From Melampsora larici-populina 98AG31 (taxonomy: Eukaryota; Basidiomycota; Pucciniomycetes; Pucciniales; Melampsoraceae), in NCBI RefSeq assembly GCF_000204055.1, contig NW_006768844.1, forward strand, positions 186,001 to 250,000: a stretch of 64,000 nucleotides of DNA. Reading direction: 5' to 3'. The translations under genes were made by a program, and so were the position numbers. Below are positions 57,820 through 64,000 of the stretch, one piece after another. How positions within the stretch are numbered: position 1 is the stretch's first letter; every line of letters begins with the position of its first letter. A model generated the notes under the pieces. It searched no databases. It had not been told where the DNA came from and saw only the letters and a list, made by a program, of their open reading frames with translations.

Positions 57820-58300
57820 CTGATTTGACGAATGCGATGGATCGGAGGCGCGATGGATTGTCCGATGAAGGTGCTGAAAGAGAGACAAGAGTCGGACGCG
57901 CCCGTCGACACTGCCATGATAGGTACGGACTGCAGCACCCCGAAATATTCGATGCGCAGCAATCAACACGTGCTTTCTGTGCAGCCAAGTGCACCAAACT
58001 TAAATCAAGTCCCTTGATCCTCAGCAGGCTGCAGGCCTCGAGTGTTTGGCCAACATCTCAAAAAGCTGGCTCCAGCAACTTCAAGGGTGTGCAAATTTTT
58101 CCAACACATGGTTTCTTCCCACCTCCCTTGAAGGAACAAAAAAAATTGAACATGCATCTCCAATAAAAACACTGAAAAGGGTAAAATGTTTTACAAGTTG
58201 TCAAACAGGTGGAAAAACCCTCAACTGGGCATTTCAAGATACAAGAATGTGATTTCCTTCTTTTAAAGTGCGGTAAAAAATCGCATACATAGAAGTCTTA
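57820..58300. other. Spacer between transposase remnant and unknown gene
   Basis: No gene supported. A-rich tract near 58139; the minus frame above the transposase start (to 57969) is open but lacks family support. Confidence 0.4.
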
Positions 58301-59576
58301 TTACTGATTAGTTTTAGTAGATTGAATAAGTTTTCGTAATTCAGATACAAGTTGAGCTCGACTAGGTTTTTTCTTCAAGTCATGATTGTTGAAAGGTGGG
58401 GTGATGGACGGTGATGGACTGTTCGATTCCAAGTTTTCTTCATTGAATGTCATATCTTCTTCAATCCTTGTTTCTTGTCCATTTGTGAGATTAAGCCTAA
58501 AGTAGTGTGACGTTCGATCATTATTTAAATCATATCAATTATCATTTCTCGGGAAGAATGAATTTGCAAAACTTGATAAAGACACTTACCCATCCTGACT
58601 GTCTCTAGAGGTGGGCAATAATTGATTAGTGGGTTTCTGTGGGAGATCCTGAATCAATGCTTGTAACTGGAGTTCAAACTCAGGCAAAAGACTAATAGCA
58701 TGTGACTTGAGTTTTTCATGACGCTGTGCTAAGCAATGAGGATGTCCAGTTGATTCAGCAGTTTTTTGCACAATCTCCAAGATTGCTGAAGCAAGATGTC
58801 GACAAAAGAGACGAAAGAATTGGACTAAAAAGCGATCAAAATGTGTGGCAATATTTTCAGCTGACTTGATTCCAAAATGCAACCAGTATTTGAACATTTA
58901 GAGTCAGGTGAGCCCTAAAAGAAAATGCAAGAGAACGCACCAAGCGACAAGGGTGGTTGGGCGCACAACAAAGCGCGCAGGTTGATTGAATAGTAATTGA
59001 TGGGAAGACTGCATTGATAGTCCTGTAGAGTCCGATAAAAATTCTCACATGTCCTAATCACCATGGACATATAAGTTGCAGAAAGAATTAATTAGTCTTT
59101 GGATTATTGTCATATTCCCTTAGATGGCTGACTGACATTGTGGATATCATATCCAACCGAAGAGACGTGATGTCAATCTTGACAGCCTTGTCTGGTGGAC
59201 CGATTAGGGATCCTATCGTGGTGACCATCATGTCGATTGTGGTGGAGACAAAGGTAAATAAATGGACCATGTTCAAAAGATCGATGTCCGGGTCTAAATG
59301 TTGGACAGCAGTAGACCCATGTCTATGGGCTTTCTGCGAAGCTGTGGAGGGGCGACTCAGCCTCGTAAGAGCTTTTTGTTGCCAGTCTTGCCAAGTGGAT
59401 AGATAAGGCGAAAGACGTTCTACACACAAAGGATGAGCATCACTCTCAATTCACGAAAAAATGGAGAATGAAGAAGCAAGCTCACCTTCGAGGTTAGCCA
59501 AGGTATTGGTTGAACTTTCCAGGAGATGAAGTCGATGTTGTAAAGCTTCTTCCATCTCACGCTCTGGATTATCCAT
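58301..59576 (-). CDS. Unknown alpha-helical protein, 317 residues
   Basis: Five exons, 59576-59486, 59419-59137, 59053-58941, 58860-58590 and 58496-58301, phases closing exactly. Introns have GTGAGC, GTCAGT, GTGCGT and GTAAGT donors, and the second contains an ACTAAT branch site. The protein begins MDNPEREMEEALQHRL, is mainly helical, and has TLQDYQ, CAQPPLSL and HFDRFLVQFFRLFCRHLASAILEIVQ. The C-terminus is Ser/Pro-rich and ends in a short helix, RAQLVSELRKLIQS. I do not recognise the family; it may be rust-specific. The frame is open upstream to the Sac3 3' end, and a 51-nt GTGAAC...ACAG intron would fuse the two, so a single Sac3-plus-this protein cannot be excluded. Confidence 0.6.
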
Positions 59577-59750
59577 CGAAAGACGTATGATTTCTAAGCC
59601 TGAAGGAACTTTGGCGGAAGTTGATGCGCTTTGTGAGGTAGGCCATGAGATTCCTAGCGAGGTTACGCGATAGAAGGACAAGAGCTCGACTGATTTGACC
59701 CAGCGCGTGTGATTTCTACCAAGGGCCTTGTGGTAAGTGATCTGGTCTGT

Positions 59751-62737
59751 TCAGAGCGTATGAAAGCGAGGAACGCACATAGATGCGGTAGGTTCACATG
59801 TAGCATCATACCAGAGAAGTACAAGAGCAACTCGCGATAACCCCTGGATTATTTTATGTTGATTGCGTTAGCTAGCATATCATGGATGTCAAGAGGTCAG
59901 TCATGTCGAGGTACAAACCTCTGGCGGCATTGTATGCTCTTCTTCGACAAAGTTGATGGAGATTCTCCAACCATTCTCTTGTATAATTAATTGATCACTC
60001 AGATGCCTGCTGTCCATGCCAAATTTGCAACACAGCCACGTGTACACTAACGACGCCTTTGTGGGTACAACAATTACTACCTCCACTGTAGCTTCATTCG
60101 ACCCAAGTAATATTTGGTTTAAGAAAGTGCATACACAGTCCTTGAGACCCCCGGGTCGCCAAAGGGAAGAGCCTAGATCAGCTGACACGCCCTAAGAGAA
60201 CGAGAGTTAACTGATCAGTATGCCAAATGACTGCTGATTGAGGGTGAATCCCAAATTACCTCTGCACGAGGATCAGTTGCGGTTCTGTGCCTTTTGGCTG
60301 GATTTGGTCGAAGAGATCGAGTACTTTCACACCATTTGTGAAAAGTGGCACCCATGAGTCGACGTTCACGCTTGTCGTTATATTGCTCGAAGATCAAATC
60401 GGAGGCAATCTCAAATGCAAACGCCGAATTGAGCTCAGAAACAAATTGCTCCTGCAAGCCTTCAGAAAGATATTCAATGTGATATTTATTAGTTTGGGTT
60501 TGTTCAGCCAAAGAGCATTCCACTTTGTTCCTTAGCGCTAGAGATGCCACTCGGGATGCGATAGGTCCAATGAGACTACACATCACATCACTGCAAAGAC
60601 TACTTATGAGTTGTTTCTGGGCGGATGATCGAGCAGACACTTGTATCGTTTTTGAGCATGATGCGGAGAGGACAGAAGATCGTTTGCGAGCTGGCAATTT
60701 GGGGGGTTGACTCATCGGCGAACTCGAAGAAATAGATGGTCTAGATGGGGTTTCCCGTTTGGTCGAGGTTAGAGTAGCAAATTTCGGAGAGGCTGGGGAG
60801 ATTTGCGATGTTTGGACCACTGCATGAGATCTTGACAAGCCTGGCGTGAGCTGTGAGATTGCGCTGATTCGACGAGGCGTGGATTTGTCATCCGTTTTGT
60901 CAGAAGGATGAGTGTTGGCGTGGGTGGCTAGTTTAGCTGTGGTACTGTTATCCAGAGGTACCTTCTGGTCTCTGAGTGCCTTTTGAGGAAGGGAAGTTGC
61001 TGGTACCATCTCAACCCGACTCGTCTTCTTTTGCTGGACAGATCGAGAAGTGAGTGGTGAGACAGTTCTGATTGCAGTCGATACCTTGGCGGTGGCGTGT
61101 ACACCATTGATGAGGTCAGAAATGGATATATTCACGCCTTTCTCAGTCACCATCGACGACTTGGGCATCCGGAATGTAATCGAGTGCTCTGTCGTGACAA
61201 GAAATTAGCTAGGTGAGACAAGATTTTATGCTGTCGCCGAAAACTCACCGTCAAACATGACATGATTGTGCAGCTCTACTGTACAGTCATTGAGATCTGC
61301 TGTCCGGGTGATCTTGAGCCCACAAGCCACACAAAAATCTAGACATTCTTGAAGTACTGGCATAGCACATGCTCTTGCCAACGCTTTCAGAGGTAGCTTT
61401 GCACCATACATGCGAGACTGGGCGGAACGTATAGCCTTCAGTGCTGCAATGCGGATATCGCGAAAATGCGTCTCAAGTAGACAAGCAGCTAGAAAGGATG
61501 TTTGAAGGCTACCGATTTGTTTGAAAAGGCGAGAGAAGCCGTTAAGCGTAGCTGGGGAGCTGGTGGGTCTTCGACCAGAAGGCACTTTTGTCAGATTACT
61601 ACACTGCGCCAGAGCATGTAGCTTCAAAGCGGATTGGAGTCGGGGATCAAGGAAGATAACTTGAGGGAGTCGTTCTGTGGTGCGTGCGGCATCCGCATCA
61701 CGAAGATGAGTAAGAAGATAATAAGCTCGGAATTCAGCTTCGTGGGGCCATAACTGATTAGATCCTCGGAAATCGTCGTAGAATTCGTTTAAGGACTGTA
61801 GAACTGCAGATCAAGATTGTCAGATCAATGAGTGCGGAAGGCGTAGACACAGAACCTACCTTTGCGGACCTGCTCCAACTCTTGTTGTTCCTGATAGCTT
61901 CCAACACCCTCTTTGTCACGTAAAAAGTGCAGACACATGATGTGATAACGTGCTATACGTTCATGACACTCGATCGCCATAGAGCCGCGCTCATTCTGCA
62001 AAGTGAAGTCTTGTCTGATTGATCGAGTACGATCTCGAATAAATCCATGGGTTTCAAATAGCGATTCTTGGGGCAAAAGATCATTGAAAAGGTAGTCGAG
62101 AGTTGCCTGATAGACCTTCTTAGTCTATCTATCGAACGCAAACACAGCGATGAGACTGCCAAAGACGGGATAACATGTACCTTCAGGATATGAGGTGGCC
62201 GCACGTCAGAAGGTAAAGGCTGATCATTTCCGGCGGCGGGGCGATGGAATGCTTTGACAGCCTTCAAAGGGTCAATCCGCATCGTTCCTGGAAACTGTCA
62301 AAATAAGAGATCTTGTGAGTAAAAAGATCAAATATACTCTAGAGCCGAGTGGTTAGAAGTTTCAGAGCGTGCTGAGCTGACCCGTTCCCACCTGTCTGTA
62401 TTATTTTGATATTCTCGCTCATGGCGTTCGAATTCGGGGCACATTTGTGTACATGTTCCAAAAAAAGGTAAAGCTTCGTCCAGTCGCCGTGGTTTGAGTG
62501 GGTCGGGAATTAATCCGAGATCGACAGCGCGCACACGCTCAGCATCACGATGAGGTTTGAGCTGCAGCAAAGACACCAAGATTCAATACCAAGGAGTCGT
62601 GCAAATTCAAACTTGTCACTGACCTCCAAGAAACGATTACCAGCAGGACTCGAATCAAATCGGGATGTCGGCTCATCGAACGCTTCGGCAGGAGGTTCGG
62701 AACTAAATTGTCTTTTCTTATTCGCAAGTTGAGCCAT
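59751..62737 (-). CDS. SAC3: Sac3/GANP-family mRNA export factor
   Basis: Eight exons, 62737-62624, 62561-62382, 62294-62181, 62106-61860, 61803-61249, 61188-60260, 60191-59919 and 59843-59751, phases closing to 834 residues. The signature FGTCTQMCPEFERHERE lies at about 72-88, followed by DPLKAVKAFHRPAAGNDQPLPSDVRPP and the PCI-type helical region (LNEFYDDF, HEAEFRAYYLLTHL, LQTSFLAACLLETHFRDIRIAALKAI, LPLKALA). Residues 395-600 are Ser/Thr-rich linker, and a C-terminal part (VSADLGSSLWRPGGLKDCVCTFLNQI) follows. In yeast, Sac3 scaffolds TREX-2 at the nuclear pore, coupling transcription to mRNA export. It is shorter than yeast Sac3 (about 1300 residues). The 3' end is uncertain because the next gene may be part of it. 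Confidence 0.85.
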
Positions 62738-63736
62738 GACAAATGAGATGAGATAATCGAAGTGAAGTGAAACCAATCAGCCTTTGTTGAGGATTGCACC
62801 GATCCAATTTACCCCTTCACATGTAATGTTACATATGACACTCAACAACAAGCTCCATATGCTAATAGCAAATCAGTCCAGCCTTCTTAAAACATGAAAC
62901 GAAGGATGCCTGCTCAGGAATCAGCACTCCTGAGCTCGACGTAAAACTGAGCCTCACTGAGCTGGTCCTCATGCCTCCCACTGAGTCCCAGACTGCCAGT
63001 CCCTGCACCCTCAAATCCAGCTAGTTCGAATTATCAGGTCTATCAAGATCCATCATAGTTGGATCTTCCCTCCACCTTGATTGTCTCTCTCGTATTTCCA
63101 CATATATCTGCTTAAATAGAAATGTCTGCATGACTCTCAGAGCTCAAAGTTTCAGCAAAGAAAGTAAAAAAGGAAAAACAATGTTCTGATGGTGTTTTAC
63201 TCATAGAATTAATATCAGTTGAGTTACTAAAATGCATCACATTTCGTGGTTTCGTACAATTATAGATCACTATGCACAATCCATCTCAAAGTGGAAACTT
63301 GAAAGTCCTCCGGCAAGATGCTTTGATAGTACCCAGTACACTCCTCGTTTTCTGAGGCTTCCACAGTGAAGCTTGAAGCGGTGAAGTTACACCTGGAGGG
63401 CTGCTCTTGTGTAGCTTTTGGACCCATTGATCTGCGAGGTCTAGCGTGTTCTGAGGATTGGGTGTTGATGAAAAACGGTTCAGGCGGAAAGTTTTGTCAA
63501 ACTCAAGGATCGGTCTTGGCAACCCATAACTACATGGAACCTTCTTCAACGTGTTGGCGCGTGATGAGAAATGCAGCATGTTTCCAGAATTTCATGCTAT
63601 ATGACAAATTCCGGGATAAACAGCGGGGATCTCTGATCATTCTATTGCAAGTATACCACCAATTGAAGATGCTCGAGAGAGGACGACAGATTGAAGCAGT
63701 TATTTCCGATAATTTCATTTTTGTGACTCGAGGATT
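62738..63736. other. Intergenic region between Sac3 and cyclophilin
   Basis: About 1 kb. A TGTTACATATG motif at about 62828 recalls the GTTACATATG palindromes at 33714 and 34447. Open frames on both strands at 63286-63773 lack family signal and overlap the cyclophilin end. Confidence 0.4.
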
Positions 63737-64000
63737 CTATTCAACTGTTATGCTGCTGATTTTTACCTCGTAATCAGGGAGCGGCTGTTGTTCAAATACG
63801 TCAGACAAAATATTCAGAATTTATGGGAATCAATCAGTAGCATTTACCTTATCTGTCTTATCACATCTGACATTTTCAATCTCATGAATAACGTCAAACC
63901 CAGAAACGCAACGTCCGAAGATGCTAACATGGTGAACAAGGACGGTTGATCAGTCATTTGCAGATAGATTCTGATATGATCCGAAGAAAACCCTCAAAAC
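63737..64000 (-). CDS. Cyclophilin-type peptidyl-prolyl isomerase, 3' end only (PPWD1/CYP-like)
   Basis: The gene runs off the right edge; only its last two exons are visible. The penultimate exon ends at 63848 and encodes HVSIFGRCVSGFDVIHEIENVRCDKTDK. A GTAAAT...ACAG intron (63847-63785) leads to the last exon 63784-63737, PLPDYEVKISSITVE and a stop. The IFGR...G-x-D-V-I-x-x-I-E...DKTDKP pattern is that of the C-terminal part of cyclophilins, close to PPWD1 and related spliceosomal forms (established family). The 5' boundary of the penultimate exon is unclear: a TTAG acceptor inside VS-IFGR is possible. Which cyclophilin it is cannot be decided from this fragment. Confidence 0.72.

Noticed and set aside
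1..64000. tRNA, rRNA or CRISPR-like features
   Set aside because: No cloverleaf with a GGTTCRA-type arm, no rRNA-like stretch and no regularly spaced repeats were recognised; a tRNAscan run would be decisive.

Overview
The window is nuclear DNA from a basidiomycete, most likely a rust fungus (Pucciniales). Genes are cut by many short GT-AG introns, intergenic DNA is AT-rich, and the mobile genes belong to families I associate with rust and other basidiomycete genomes: TET/JBP-like 2OG-Fe(II) oxygenases, DUF6589 proteins and RecQ-like helicases. The species assignment is inference. Most gene models were rebuilt by splicing open frames by hand and checking intron phase; where phase closes over many exons, confidence is high.

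Housekeeping islands. 600-2751 (-) Hos3-type histone deacetylase; 4569-5633 (+) Ser/Pro-rich protein; 6632-7093 (-) a 74-residue secreted Cys-rich peptide precursor split over four exons; 22455-23583 (-) ZCCHC10-like zinc knuckle/SR protein with a 16-nt microexon; 23990-24850 (+) cofilin; 26667-29635 (-) GATA-finger protein; 30734-32904 (+) PP2C phosphatase (Ptc2/3 type); 59751-62737 (-) Sac3/GANP mRNA-export factor; 58301-59576 (-) unknown 317-residue protein; 63737-64000 (-) 3' end of a cyclophilin.

Repeat-rich blocks lie between them. 7.4-14.4 kb holds Harbinger-like fragments (one with intact ends and TAA duplication), a 569-bp foldback, a 956-bp TIR element and another palindrome. 15.4-21.5 kb holds a DIRS/Ngaro-like tyrosine-recombinase retroelement (gag, RT-RNase H, recombinase, all minus) with an intron and a 17-bp duplication that breaks the RNase H frame. 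33.8-38.2 kb holds a MITE, direct repeats and a large inverted repeat. 40.0-48.1 kb holds three decayed plus-strand genes (TET/JBP-like oxygenase, DDE-type transposase, unknown), each with in-frame nonsense codons explainable by C-to-T or G-to-A transitions. 56.7-58.0 kb holds a mariner-like transposase lacking two of three expected acidic catalytic residues.

Most interesting is 48603-55109: a compact 6.5-kb unit with a RecQ-like helicase (+) and a DUF6589 protein (-) whose stop codons are 3 bp apart. It is flanked by TTAA on both sides. Each end has a strong hairpin followed by a shared inverted sequence ending in CGCGTGATTAGATTT. I read it as a two-gene DNA transposon. The 569-bp foldback at 8497-9065 has the same terminal plan and may be a non-autonomous relative.
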